From contig CANPZD010000002.1 of the NCBI GenBank assembly GCA_947589085.1, positions 1 to 64,000 on the forward strand: 64,000 nt of DNA. The letters run 5' to 3'. Each line of letters starts with the position of its first letter. The first letter of the stretch is position 1. This stretch comes from an uncultured Clostridia bacterium. Its GTDB lineage: Bacteria; Bacillota; Clostridia; Christensenellales; Borkfalkiaceae. Shown here one piece after another: positions 1 through 9,826 of the stretch. The translations under genes and the position numbers were made by a program. The notes below the pieces were generated by a model that ran no database searches, was not told the DNA's origin, and saw only the letters and a list, made by a program, of their open reading frames with translations.

Positions 1-231
1 ATCACTTCCGTCGCCTGCGCGCTGATCCTCGGGATCCTCACGAATCTTCTCGTCAATATCAAACATAAGGATAAAAAAGCTTCCGAAACGCAAAATGCGG
101 ATACCATGTCCGAAGAACAGCTTTCCGATAACGTTGCCGCAGAGGGAGAGGCGGAACAGGATCCGGCCGTCTCCGAAGCCGCCGCCGCGCAGGATGAACC
201 CGCGCAGGAACATATCACGAAAGAGGAATAA
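1..231 (+). CDS. C-terminal fragment of probable NCS2-type uracil/xanthine permease (5' truncated by window)
   Basis: Frame 1 open from base 1 to TAA at 229-231: [26 protein letters not shown]... A hydrophobic helix and charged tail, directly upstream of upp. Identity inferred from synteny and helix pattern. Confidence 0.5.
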   Translation: MTSVACALILGILTNLLVNIKHKDKKASETQNADTMSEEQLSDNVAAEGEAEQDPAVSEAAAAQDEPAQEHITKEE

Positions 232-232
232 T

Positions 233-871
233 ATGAAAGACTATCCCAATATCTTTGTATTCGATCACCCTTTGATCAAGCATAAAGTTTCGATTTTGCG
301 CGATAAAAATACGGGCATGAAAGAATTCCGCGAACTCATCGAGGAGATCACGACGATCATGACCTATGAGAGCATGCGCGACGTGGAACTTGTCCCCGTC
401 GAAGTGGAGACGCCGCTCGAAAAGACGATGCAGCTCCGCATTCCCGAGGAGAGCGTTGCGATCGTTCCCATTCTGCGCGCCGGGCTGGGCATGGTAAACG
501 GCGTCCACAGAGTGTTTCCCACCGCACGGGTCGGGCATATCGGCATGTACCGCGACGAGGAAACGCTCGAACCGCAGGAATATTACTGCAAGCTGCCCGA
601 GGGGATCGAGCAGAAAACGGTCTTTCTCGTCGATCCCATGCTCGCAACGGGCGGATCCGCGTGCGACGCGCTGGCCGCTTTGAAGAAACGCGGCGTGAAA
701 AAGATCAAATTCATGGCGATCATCGCCGCGCCCGAGGGCATCCGCGCCGTCGCCGAAGCGCACCCGGACGTGCCGGTCTACGTTTCCACGGTGGATCGCT
801 GTCTCAACGAGCACGGATATATCCTGCCCGGTCTCGGCGACGCAGGCGATCGGCTGTTCGGCACCAAATAA
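233..871 (+). CDS. upp: Uracil phosphoribosyltransferase
   Basis: [28 protein letters not shown]...[19 protein letters not shown]-binding motif. The ORF track start at 95 is too long; ATG at 233. Confidence 0.97.
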   Translation: MKDYPNIFVFDHPLIKHKVSILRDKNTGMKEFRELIEEITTIMTYESMRDVELVPVEVETPLEKTMQLRIPEESVAIVPILRAGLGMVNGVHRVFPTARVGHIGMYRDEETLEPQEYYCKLPEGIEQKTVFLVDPMLATGGSACDALAALKKRGVKKIKFMAIIAAPEGIRAVAEAHPDVPVYVSTVDRCLNEHGYILPGLGDAGDRLFGTK

Positions 872-886
872 CCGCATATTCCACAG

Positions 887-913
887 ACGGCCGCGCCCGC
901 GGCCGTTCTTTTT
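887..913 (+). terminator. Intrinsic terminator after upp
   Basis: ACGGCCGC-GCCC-GCGGCCGT stem followed by TCTTTTT. Confidence 0.8.
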
Positions 914-956
914 GCGATTCCGCGGCGATCCGGGGGCCGCAATCTGCGGATTTTCC

Positions 957-985
957 TTGACAGAATGCACGGTTTTCTGTAAAAT
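957..985 (+). promoter_or_regulatory. Sigma-A-type promoter for ruvC
   Basis: TTGACA (957-962), 17-bp spacer, TAAAAT (980-985), only 6 nt before the ruvC ATG at 992. Confidence 0.75.
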
Positions 986-991
986 AATGCT

Positions 992-1489
992 ATGATTATT
1001 CTGGGACTCGACCCCGGTTACGGGACGATGGGATACGGCGTGATCGAAAAAGACGCGCGCGGGAATTGCTATCCCGTGGATTACGGCGCCGTCAAAACGC
1101 CCACGTCCGAAAATTTCGCCGTGCGGCTCTGCGTTCTCGAAGAACGGGTGAACGCGCTCTTCGATCGGTTTCATCCCGAGGAAGCCGCCATGGAGGAGCT
1201 GTTCTTCTCCAAAAACGTGACGACGGGGATCGCCGTTGCGCATGCGAGGGGGGTCATGCTGCTCACCTGCAACAAGCGCTGCGGCAGGATCTTCGAGTAT
1301 ACGCCGAACCAGATCAAACAGGCGCTCACGGGGTACGGCGGCGCGGATAAGGGGCAGATGCAGCGCGTAGTCGCGTCGCATCTTCGGCTCAAGAGCATTC
1401 CTCGCCCAGACGACGCGGCCGACGCGCTCGCAGTCGCGCTGTGCCACGCGTTCACGAGCCGTTTTTCCAATCTGTTCGGCATCCGGTAG
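992..1489 (+). CDS. ruvC: Crossover junction endodeoxyribonuclease RuvC
   Basis: MIILGLDPGYGTMGYGVIE N-terminus and ruvAB directly downstream. Confidence 0.97.
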   Translation: MIILGLDPGYGTMGYGVIEKDARGNCYPVDYGAVKTPTSENFAVRLCVLEERVNALFDRFHPEEAAMEELFFSKNVTTGIAVAHARGVMLLTCNKRCGRIFEYTPNQIKQALTGYGGADKGQMQRVVASHLRLKSIPRPDDAADALAVALCHAFTSRFSNLFGIR

Positions 1490-1516
1490 CGGCAGGCGCG
1501 GCCGCCGGTTCAGGGA

Positions 1517-2125
1517 GTGATTATGATCGGTTATCTCAAAGGAAAAGTAAAATATCTCGCCCCCGAGTACGTTTTGCTCGAGGTGGGCGGCGTCGGATAC
1601 GAAGTGTACTGTTCCGGCGCGGCGTTTTCGTGCCTTTCCGGCGTAAAACCGGGAGAGGAGGGGGAAGTCTATACCTATCTGCAGGTCAAGGAGGACGGGT
1701 TTACGCTCTTCGGATTTGCGGATCCGCAGGAAAAATCCCTCTTTCTGCGGTTGACTTCGGTGCAGGGCGTCGGGGCGAAATCGGCGATCGCGATCCTTTC
1801 CTCGATGCGGCCGCAGGACGTTTCCGAGGCGATCGCCACGGCAGACGCAAAGCGGCTTTCCGCGGTGAAAGGCGTCGGGAAAAAGACTGCCGAGCGCATC
1901 ATTCTGGAACTTCACGGAAAAATTTCCGCGGACGAGCTGCTCGGAAGCGAATCGGTGGGCGGCAGGATCTCCGCGGAAACGCTTTCGGAGGACGACGACG
2001 CGGTCGCCGCGCTCATGGGATTGGGATTTACCAAACAGGAGAGCGCGCAGGCGGTGACCCGCGCGAAATCAACGGGCGCAAAGACGGCGGAAGAGATCAT
2101 TTCCGCGGCGCTCAGAGGAATGTGA
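1517..2125 (+). CDS. ruvA: Holliday junction DNA helicase subunit RuvA
   Basis: MIGYLKGKV...GVGAKSAIAIL...GVGKKTAERIILEL helix-hairpin-helix motifs. M taken at 1517 or a few codons downstream. Confidence 0.96.
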   Translation: MIMIGYLKGKVKYLAPEYVLLEVGGVGYEVYCSGAAFSCLSGVKPGEEGEVYTYLQVKEDGFTLFGFADPQEKSLFLRLTSVQGVGAKSAIAILSSMRPQDVSEAIATADAKRLSAVKGVGKKTAERIILELHGKISADELLGSESVGGRISAETLSEDDDAVAALMGLGFTKQESAQAVTRAKSTGAKTAEEIISAALRGM

Positions 2126-2128
2126 TCT

Positions 2129-3181
2129 ATGTTTGACGACGAATTCAGAGACGACGAAAGGCTGCTTTCCGGCGCGCGCGGCGAGTACGACCTCGAAGAA
2201 AATATTCTCCGGCCCAAAACGATGGAGGAATACATCGGACAGGACAAGGTGAAAGAGAACCTTGCCGTGTATATCGCCGCGGCGAAGGCGCGCGGAGAGG
2301 CGCTCGACCACGTGCTCTTGTACGGCCCTCCCGGCCTCGGCAAGACGACGCTCGCCCATATCATTGCGAATACGATGGGCACGCAGATCAAGGTCACGAG
2401 CGGCCCTGCCATCGAGCGTTCGGGCGATCTGGCCGCGATCCTCACCAACCTCAACGAGGGGGACGTGCTGTTTATCGACGAGATCCACCGTCTCAACAAA
2501 CAGGTGGAGGAGATTTTGTATTCCGCGATGGAGGACTACGCGCTGGATATCATCGTGGGGAAAGGCCCCAGCGCGCGCAATATCCGGTTTTCGCTCAAAC
2601 GTTTTACGCTCATCGGCGCGACGACGCGCGCGGGCATGCTCTCGTCGCCGCTTCGCGACCGATTCGGGATCATCTGCAAGCTGGACATGTATACCCCGGA
2701 AGAGCTGAAACGCATTGTGGCGCGTTCGGCGCGCACGCTCGGGATCTCCGTGGAGGAGGAGGGCGGCTATGAGATCGCGCGCAGATCGCGCGGCACGCCC
2801 CGCATCGCCAACCGGCTTCTGAAGCGCGTGCGCGATTTTTCCGCCGTTTCGGGGAATACGGCCGTGACGAAGCGGGACGCGCAAAAGGCGCTTGCGCGCA
2901 TGGAGATCGACGAGCTGGGACTTGACGAAACGGACAGAAATCTGCTGCGCGCGCTGATCGAAAAATTCAACGGCGGCCCCGCGGGACTCGATACGCTGGC
3001 CGCGACCATCAACGAGGATGTGAACACGATCGAAGATATCTACGAACCCTATCTTCTGCAACTCGGCTTTATTGCAAGAACGCCGCGCGGAAGAGTGTGC
3101 CTCAAGGGCGGTTATGACCACATGGGGGTGAAAATGCCCGAGGCGGTGCGGCGGCAGATGAGCGTGTTCGACGAATCCTGA
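2129..3181 (+). CDS. ruvB: Holliday junction DNA helicase RuvB
   Basis: [40 protein letters not shown]. Confidence 0.98.
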   Translation: MFDDEFRDDERLLSGARGEYDLEENILRPKTMEEYIGQDKVKENLAVYIAAAKARGEALDHVLLYGPPGLGKTTLAHIIANTMGTQIKVTSGPAIERSGDLAAILTNLNEGDVLFIDEIHRLNKQVEEILYSAMEDYALDIIVGKGPSARNIRFSLKRFTLIGATTRAGMLSSPLRDRFGIICKLDMYTPEELKRIVARSARTLGISVEEEGGYEIARRSRGTPRIANRLLKRVRDFSAVSGNTAVTKRDAQKALARMEIDELGLDETDRNLLRALIEKFNGGPAGLDTLAATINEDVNTIEDIYEPYLLQLGFIARTPRGRVCLKGGYDHMGVKMPEAVRRQMSVFDES

Positions 3182-3207
3182 GCGAGCTTGCGGTCTGCGG
3201 AGATCTC

Positions 3208-4227
3208 ATGAAAACATCGGATTTTTATTACAAACTCCCGGAGGAGCTGATCGCACAGACGCCCGCGGAGCCGCGCGACGCTTCGCGGCTCCTCGTGTAT
3301 CACAGGAAAGACCGTACCGTCGAGCATACGGTTTTTCATCATATTCCGGAATATCTGCGCGCCGGGGATGTGTTGGTGCTCAACCGCACGCGTGTTCTGC
3401 CCGCGCGCCTGTATGCGACGACGGAGCATGGCGGAAGCGTGGAGGTGCTTCTCTTGAAGCGTCTCAATCTCGACGAATGGGAAGTTCTTGTCCGTCCCGG
3501 AAAGAAGTGCCGGCCCGGTGTGAAGCTGTATGTCAACGACGAGCTTTCGCTGGAAATCAAGGGCGTTACGCCCTCGGGCGAACGGCAGATCGTATTTTTT
3601 TACAAGGGCGCGTTCGAAGATGTGCTTTCCCGTGCGGGCAGCATGCCGCTACCGCCCTATATCCATGAAAAACTGCGTGATCCCGAACGCTATCAGACCG
3701 TCTATTCCAAAGAGACCGGTTCGGCGGCGGCGCCCACGGCGGGGCTGCATTTTACGCCCGCGTTGCTGAACGAACTGCGCGCAAAGGGCGTGGAGATCGC
3801 GGAAGTCCTGCTGCATGTAGGGTTGGGGACGTTCCGTCCCGTAAAGGTGGAGAACGTCGAAACACACGTCATGCACAGCGAATATTACGAGGTTTCGGAG
3901 GAGGCCGCCGCAATCATCAACCGCGCGAAGCGGGAGGGGCGGCGCGTCGTCTGCGTCGGCACGACTTCGGTGCGCACGTTGGAAACCGTCGCGGACATGG
4001 ATGGCTTTGTTCACGCCGGAAAGGGGGAGACGAGCATTTTCATCTACCCGCCTTACCGTTTCAGATGCGTGGACGCGCTGATCACGAATTTTCATCTTCC
4101 GGAAAGCACGCTGCTCATGCTGGTTTCCGCCTTCTGCTCGCGGGAAGAGATGCTTGCGGTCTATGAGACGGCCGTACGGGAAAAATACCGTTTCTTCTCG
4201 TTCGGGGACGCGATGTTTATCGAGTGA
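3208..4227 (+). CDS. queA: S-adenosylmethionine:tRNA ribosyltransferase-isomerase
   Basis: MKTSDFYYKLPEELIAQTP...PTAGLHFTPALL; followed by tgt. Confidence 0.97.
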   Translation: MKTSDFYYKLPEELIAQTPAEPRDASRLLVYHRKDRTVEHTVFHHIPEYLRAGDVLVLNRTRVLPARLYATTEHGGSVEVLLLKRLNLDEWEVLVRPGKKCRPGVKLYVNDELSLEIKGVTPSGERQIVFFYKGAFEDVLSRAGSMPLPPYIHEKLRDPERYQTVYSKETGSAAAPTAGLHFTPALLNELRAKGVEIAEVLLHVGLGTFRPVKVENVETHVMHSEYYEVSEEAAAIINRAKREGRRVVCVGTTSVRTLETVADMDGFVHAGKGETSIFIYPPYRFRCVDALITNFHLPESTLLMLVSAFCSREEMLAVYETAVREKYRFFSFGDAMFIE

Positions 4228-5382
<1,155 letters not shown>

Positions 5383-5439
5383 TTCCCGTTTATTCGAAGA
5401 TGAAATTCTCGTGAAAGCGAAAAATGTGTCCGAAATCGC

Positions 5440-5468
5440 TTGCCAAATTTTTCCGGATAGAGTATCAT
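5440..5468 (+). promoter_or_regulatory. Promoter upstream of yajC
   Basis: TTGCCA - 17 bp - TATCAT. Confidence 0.6.
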
Positions 5469-5531
5469 ACAAGGGAACGAATTTCCGTGTTCCGCCTTTG
5501 CGGGCGCGGAGTTCCGGAAAGGAGATAAAAA

Positions 5532-6065
5532 ATGGGTTGGAATTTTTGGGCGTTGCTCAGTAACGATTCCGGAGACAAGACCGGAGAAACGGGCGGCGGC
5601 GGTGCGCAGAACTGGATCGTTTGGGTCGTGCTTGCCGTTGCGGTGGTGCTGATTATCGTCTGGTTCATCTTTTCGAACAGAAAGAACAAGTCCCGCCAAA
5701 AGGAATATGCGGAGCAGATGGAAGCGATCCGTCCCGGCAACAAGGTCAAGTCGACGGGCGGATTGTGCGGCGTCGTCGTGGAAGTGTGCGACGATAACAC
5801 CGTGATCATCGAAACGGGAAGCGAAACGACCGGGAAGTCCTATTTCAAGCTGGACAAGGACTCCATTTATCAGACGGACGCAAAAGGCGCGACGCAGATC
5901 GCGCGCGAGCAGGCGGAAGCGGCCAAGAATGCCGAAAAAGCGACCAAGGCAGAAGGCGCCGCGCCCGAAAAATCCGAGGCGCCCGAAAAAGCCGAAGCGC
6001 CCGAAAAACCGGCGGAAGATGCGCCAGAGGCGCCCGCGGAAACGCCCGTGCAGAAAGACGAATAA
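5532..6065 (+). CDS. yajC: Preprotein translocase subunit YajC with extended C-terminal tail
   Basis: Single TM helix then RQKEYAEQMEAIRPGNKVKSTGGLCGVVVEV; tail rich in APEKAEAPEKP repeats. Confidence 0.9.
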   Translation: MGWNFWALLSNDSGDKTGETGGGGAQNWIVWVVLAVAVVLIIVWFIFSNRKNKSRQKEYAEQMEAIRPGNKVKSTGGLCGVVVEVCDDNTVIIETGSETTGKSYFKLDKDSIYQTDAKGATQIAREQAEAAKNAEKATKAEGAAPEKSEAPEKAEAPEKPAEDAPEAPAETPVQKDE

Positions 6066-6092
6066 GTTTTCGGAAAGTCATAATCGGAATTT

Positions 6093-6125
6093 CCTCCGCA
6101 TACGTTACGCATGCGGAGGTTTTTT
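6093..6125 (+). terminator. Intrinsic-terminator-like hairpin after yajC that contains the next gene's SD
   Basis: CCTCCGCAT (6093-6101) pairs with ATGCGGAGG (6111-6119), then TTTTTT; the GGAGG is 7 nt before ATG 6126. Confidence 0.75.
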
Positions 6126-6506
6126 ATGAAAAAAGAATGGAAAAAAGCGACGCTCGAAGTGGCGTTGGCCGGCGTCGCGGCCACGGTATTTTATCTCTTT
6201 GCCGCGGCGATTTTCGCGGCGATCGTGAAGGCATGCGCGCCCTCTCAAAAGGTCGTTTCCGCAGTGAATTGGGTGCTGAAAGGGATCGGTTCGTTTGCGT
6301 TTTCCCTCATTTTTGTGCGCAAGGGGCGCGCGCTGTTCAAGGGCGCGGCGGCGGGGGCGCTCGCATGCGTGCTCTCCATGCTGCTGTTCGCGGCCATCGG
6401 CGGATTCCATATCACAGTCTTTTTCCCGCTTGAATTGATTTTCTGTGCGGTTTTGGGCGGTCTCGGAGCCGCGCTCGGCGTAAAATTGCGCAAAGAGGAA
6501 GCGTAA
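6126..6506 (+). CDS. Putative four-helix membrane protein, TIGR04086-like
   Basis: MKKEWKKATLEVALAGVAATVFYLFAAAIFAAIV... several hydrophobic helices; about 125 aa, between yajC and a SCIFF gene, the context known for this family. Confidence 0.75.
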   Translation: MKKEWKKATLEVALAGVAATVFYLFAAAIFAAIVKACAPSQKVVSAVNWVLKGIGSFAFSLIFVRKGRALFKGAAAGALACVLSMLLFAAIGGFHITVFFPLELIFCAVLGGLGAALGVKLRKEEA

Positions 6507-6511
6507 AACGC

Positions 6512-6540
6512 TTGCAAAATTCTTTCATGCGTTGTATAAT
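6512..6540 (+). promoter_or_regulatory. Promoter for scfA
   Basis: TTGCAA - 17 bp - TATAAT. Confidence 0.8.
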
Positions 6541-6567
6541 GGAAAAAAAGCATTCAGGAGTACATTC

Positions 6568-6723
6568 ATGATCAAAACGATCGCAAAACCCGCCGAGAAA
6601 AAAACGACAGGCTGCGGCGAATGCAGGAGCACCTGCCAGTCCGCATGCAAAACGAGTTGCACCGTAGGCAATCAATCCTGCGAGCGCGTCACGCGCGAGC
6701 AGAAAATCGAAGAGCGGAAATAA
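6568..6723 (+). CDS. scfA: SCIFF (six-cysteines-in-forty-five) ribosomally synthesised peptide precursor
   Basis: MIKTIAKPAEKKTTGCGECRSTCQSACKTSCTVGNQSCERVTREQKIEERK; six Cys with the SCIFF core GECxSxCQSACKTSCTVGNQSCE; SD AGGAG upstream. Confidence 0.95.
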   Translation: MIKTIAKPAEKKTTGCGECRSTCQSACKTSCTVGNQSCERVTREQKIEERK

Positions 6724-6743
6724 AGCGTTCAAGCACGATCGGG

Positions 6744-6767
6744 AAGCGGCGCGATGCGTCGCTTTTT
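6744..6767 (+). terminator. Putative read-through terminator/attenuator between scfA and scfB
   Basis: AAGCGGCGC-GAT-GCGTCGCTT followed by T-tract (TTTTT). Confidence 0.55.
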
Positions 6768-6786
6768 CCCGTGTTTGCCGAGTCTT

Positions 6787-8094
6787 ATGATCCACGTATT
6801 TTCTTTTCACGATACATATTATCTCTATGATACGGGCAGCGGCAGTCTGCATCTGTGCGACGAGAAAACGGCGCGTTACTTTTCCGGCGAGCCCGTAACG
6901 CTCACGGAAGAAGAACTTGCGCAGATCGCGGAACTTGAACGTCAAGGTCTGCTCAATGCGCCCGAAACGCAGGCGCGCCCGATCAAGTCGAACGAGATGA
7001 AGGCGCTGTGCCTGCACGTGTCGCACGATTGCAATCTGCGTTGCCGCTATTGCTTTGCAGACGAAGGCGCATACCATTCCGTTCGGGAAGTGATGAACTT
7101 TCAGACGGCAAAAGCCGCCATCGACTTTCTGTTGGAACAGAGCGGAAAACGCCGCGTCCTCGAAGTCGACTTTTTCGGCGGCGAACCCCTCATGAATCTC
7201 GACGTCGTAAAAAAGACGGTGTATTATGCCAAGGAAGAGGGGGCGAAGCGCGGCAAGAAATTTTTATTCACCACGACGACGAACGGACTTCTGCTCGACG
7301 ACGAGACCATTCGTTTTTTCAACGAAGAGATGGAAAACGTCGTTCTCTCCCTCGACGGCAGGAAGGAGATCCACGACGCCGTGCGCAAAACCGTGAACGG
7401 CAGGGGAAGTTTCGACGCCGTCATCGAAAAGGTCAAAAAATTCGTCAGGGCGCGCGGGGACAAGCACTACTATGTCCGCGGCACGTTTACGGCGAAGAAT
7501 CTCGATTTTTCCAAAGACGTGCTCTTTCTTGCGGACAACGGATTCGACAGCATCTCTCTGGAACCCGTCGTCACCGAGATCCCCGATCTTCAGATTAAAG
7601 AGGAGCATCTGCCCGCGATCGCAAAGGAGTACGAAACGCTCTGCGAAGAATACGTCAGGCGCGAGGCTGAGGGAAAGGGCTTTTTGTTCTTTCATTTTCA
7701 GATCGATCTCGAAGGCGGGCCGTGCCTTGCCAAGCGCGTTTCGGCGTGCGGCGCGGGAAACGAATATTTCTCGGTCGTCCCGAACGGCGACATCTATCCC
7801 TGCCACCAGTTCGCGGGGGACAAAGACTTCCGCATGGGCAACGTGTTCGAAGGGAAGATCGATCCCGTTCTGCGCGCGAAATTTGCGTCGAGCTGCCTGT
7901 TCACGCGCAAAAAATGCGGCGACTGTTTCGCCAAATTCATCTGCTCGGGCGGGTGCAGCGCAAACAATTACCACTACTGCGGCGATATCGACGAACCCTA
8001 CCCCATGACGTGCGCGATGATGAAAAAGCGCATCGAATGCGCGATGCATGTTCTTGCCGAACGCAAAGCGCGCGAAAAAACGCAGAAAAATTAA
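6787..8094 (+). CDS. scfB: SCIFF maturase, radical SAM/SPASM thioether-forming enzyme
   Basis: CNLRCRYCFADEGAYH (CxxxCxxC), FFGGEPLMN, C-terminal CGAGNEYFSVVPNGDIYPCHQF...CGDCFAKFICSGGC SPASM-type Cys cluster; adjacent to scfA. Confidence 0.95.
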   Translation: MIHVFSFHDTYYLYDTGSGSLHLCDEKTARYFSGEPVTLTEEELAQIAELERQGLLNAPETQARPIKSNEMKALCLHVSHDCNLRCRYCFADEGAYHSVREVMNFQTAKAAIDFLLEQSGKRRVLEVDFFGGEPLMNLDVVKKTVYYAKEEGAKRGKKFLFTTTTNGLLLDDETIRFFNEEMENVVLSLDGRKEIHDAVRKTVNGRGSFDAVIEKVKKFVRARGDKHYYVRGTFTAKNLDFSKDVLFLADNGFDSISLEPVVTEIPDLQIKEEHLPAIAKEYETLCEEYVRREAEGKGFLFFHFQIDLEGGPCLAKRVSACGAGNEYFSVVPNGDIYPCHQFAGDKDFRMGNVFEGKIDPVLRAKFASSCLFTRKKCGDCFAKFICSGGCSANNYHYCGDIDEPYPMTCAMMKKRIECAMHVLAERKAREKTQKN

Positions 8095-8124
8095 AGAAAA
8101 TTAAGAGAAGCGGCGCAATTCGGC

Positions 8125-8153
8125 TTGACGTGCGCGCGCTTTTCCTATATAAT
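8125..8153 (+). promoter_or_regulatory. Promoter upstream of secD
   Basis: TTGACG - 17 bp - TATAAT. Confidence 0.75.
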
Positions 8154-8227
8154 GAAGAAAGTGAGTTTTTCCGTAACGGAACAGCTTAAAGGCGGGACTT
8201 TCCCGCTCACGATACAGGAGGAGGCTA

Positions 8228-9826
8228 ATGGGCAAGAAGAAATCGGCACTGTTTCTCGTGTTGGTCACCGTATTGCTTTTGGGGCTGTGCTTTATGTGCA
8301 CGACGTCCTTTTTGTACGGCGGCTACAAGGGATTCTATTCCGTACCGAGTATGACGCAGAAAGACGCGCTGTTGGGCAACGGATTTGCGGAGGGGTATCG
8401 CACCCAAGGCAATTCGATCTCCTATTACGGCGGCGGCTACACCACGGTGTACTATCCCGAAGGCGTGATCACCGAAAAAGAATATCAGGATAGTCTCGCT
8501 TCGCTGCAGGCAGCGGCGGATGAATCCGGAAAAGGCTCCGGCGACGAGACGCCCGAGGAGAAGGCGCTCCGCGAGTACCGGGATTCTTATATCAAGATCG
8601 ACGGCAGCACGTTCCGCTTCAAGGCGGCCAAGAAATACGATCCCGACGACGCGGAAAACAGCGGCGCCGTGACTTCCGACGGCGCGGTGATCGAGGAATT
8701 CCAAACCGCGTTCGACAATGCGGTCGCGCAGCTCAAACAGCGCGTAAGCGAACTCGATCTCGAACACGCGCGCATCGACGTCGTGAACGGCTATGGCGTA
8801 CAGGTGTTTGTTCCCACGCTTTCCAGCAAGGCCGCGCAGGTGAGCGTGTTTGATTCCCTCGGGCACGTCGGTGAAGTTACCGTGAGCTACGGGAGCGATG
8901 AAGCGAGCGCGACGCCTCTTGCGATCGCCAAAGACGAAACCGTCCGCGACTATGTGAAGGGCGCTTATGCGATCTCGAACGCGGGCACGACTGCGGTCGC
9001 CCTGCGCTTGACCAAGGCCGGCCAGAAGGCGATCTCCGATTGGACTTCCGCAAACGACGGTTCGCTGTACATCAGCGTCGGCGGAAAGGCGATCGTCAAT
9101 CCTTCCTATCAGACGTCGGACAGCGCTACGATCGGCAGCACGCTGTACATTACCCGCACCGATTTTACGAAAGATTCCGCCAAGGCCATCGCCCTGACGA
9201 TCGATTCCGCCCTCAACGGCAAACAGACCGATCTTACTTTCTCGATGGGCGACGTCTACCGTCAGAACGCGCTCTTCGGCGATCTGGCTCTTACCCTTTG
9301 CTATGCGGCGTTCGGCGTTGTGACCCTTGCGATGCTGGTGTTCTTCTTCGTCCGCTATCGCCGGCTCGGATTCGTGCATCTCTACACGTTTCTCATTTAT
9401 CTGTTTCCGATGATCCTCCTTATCTGGGGAATTCCTTTCCTGCATATCGGGATCGAGACGTTCCTTGCGGTCCTTCTCGGCATGGTGCTGCTTTCGGTTT
9501 CCAATATCGTCACCTACGAGAGCGCGCGGCGCGACGTCTTTCAGGGCAAAACCGTGGCGACAAGTATCAAGAACGGCTACAAGAAGTGTTTCTGGGGACT
9601 GTTCGATCTGCACATCATTGCCGCGCTGGCCGCCTTTGTCACGTATTTCATCGCAACGACCCAACTTGCGACGTTCGCGTTCACGTTCGGGATCGCCGCC
9701 GTTCTTTCGGGACTTTGCTCGCTTGCGATCGGCCGCTTCCTTTGGGCGACGATGATGTCTTTCTCCAAGAAAAAAGCAGAGTTCTGTCATTTCAAAGTCG
9801 ATGAGGGGGCGCAGAACAATGACTAA
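8228..9826 (+). CDS. secD: Divergent SecD-like protein translocase subunit
   Basis: N-terminal TM, periplasmic region with LRLTKAGQKAISDWT and IGSTLYITRTDFTKDSAKAIALTIDSALN, multi-TM C-terminus with GKTVATSIKNGYKKCFWGLFDLHIIAALAAFVTYF; followed by SecF-like gene. Confidence 0.82.
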   Translation: MGKKKSALFLVLVTVLLLGLCFMCTTSFLYGGYKGFYSVPSMTQKDALLGNGFAEGYRTQGNSISYYGGGYTTVYYPEGVITEKEYQDSLASLQAAADESGKGSGDETPEEKALREYRDSYIKIDGSTFRFKAAKKYDPDDAENSGAVTSDGAVIEEFQTAFDNAVAQLKQRVSELDLEHARIDVVNGYGVQVFVPTLSSKAAQVSVFDSLGHVGEVTVSYGSDEASATPLAIAKDETVRDYVKGAYAISNAGTTAVALRLTKAGQKAISDWTSANDGSLYISVGGKAIVNPSYQTSDSATIGSTLYITRTDFTKDSAKAIALTIDSALNGKQTDLTFSMGDVYRQNALFGDLALTLCYAAFGVVTLAMLVFFFVRYRRLGFVHLYTFLIYLFPMILLIWGIPFLHIGIETFLAVLLGMVLLSVSNIVTYESARRDVFQGKTVATSIKNGYKKCFWGLFDLHIIAALAAFVTYFIATTQLATFAFTFGIAAVLSGLCSLAIGRFLWATMMSFSKKKAEFCHFKVDEGAQNND

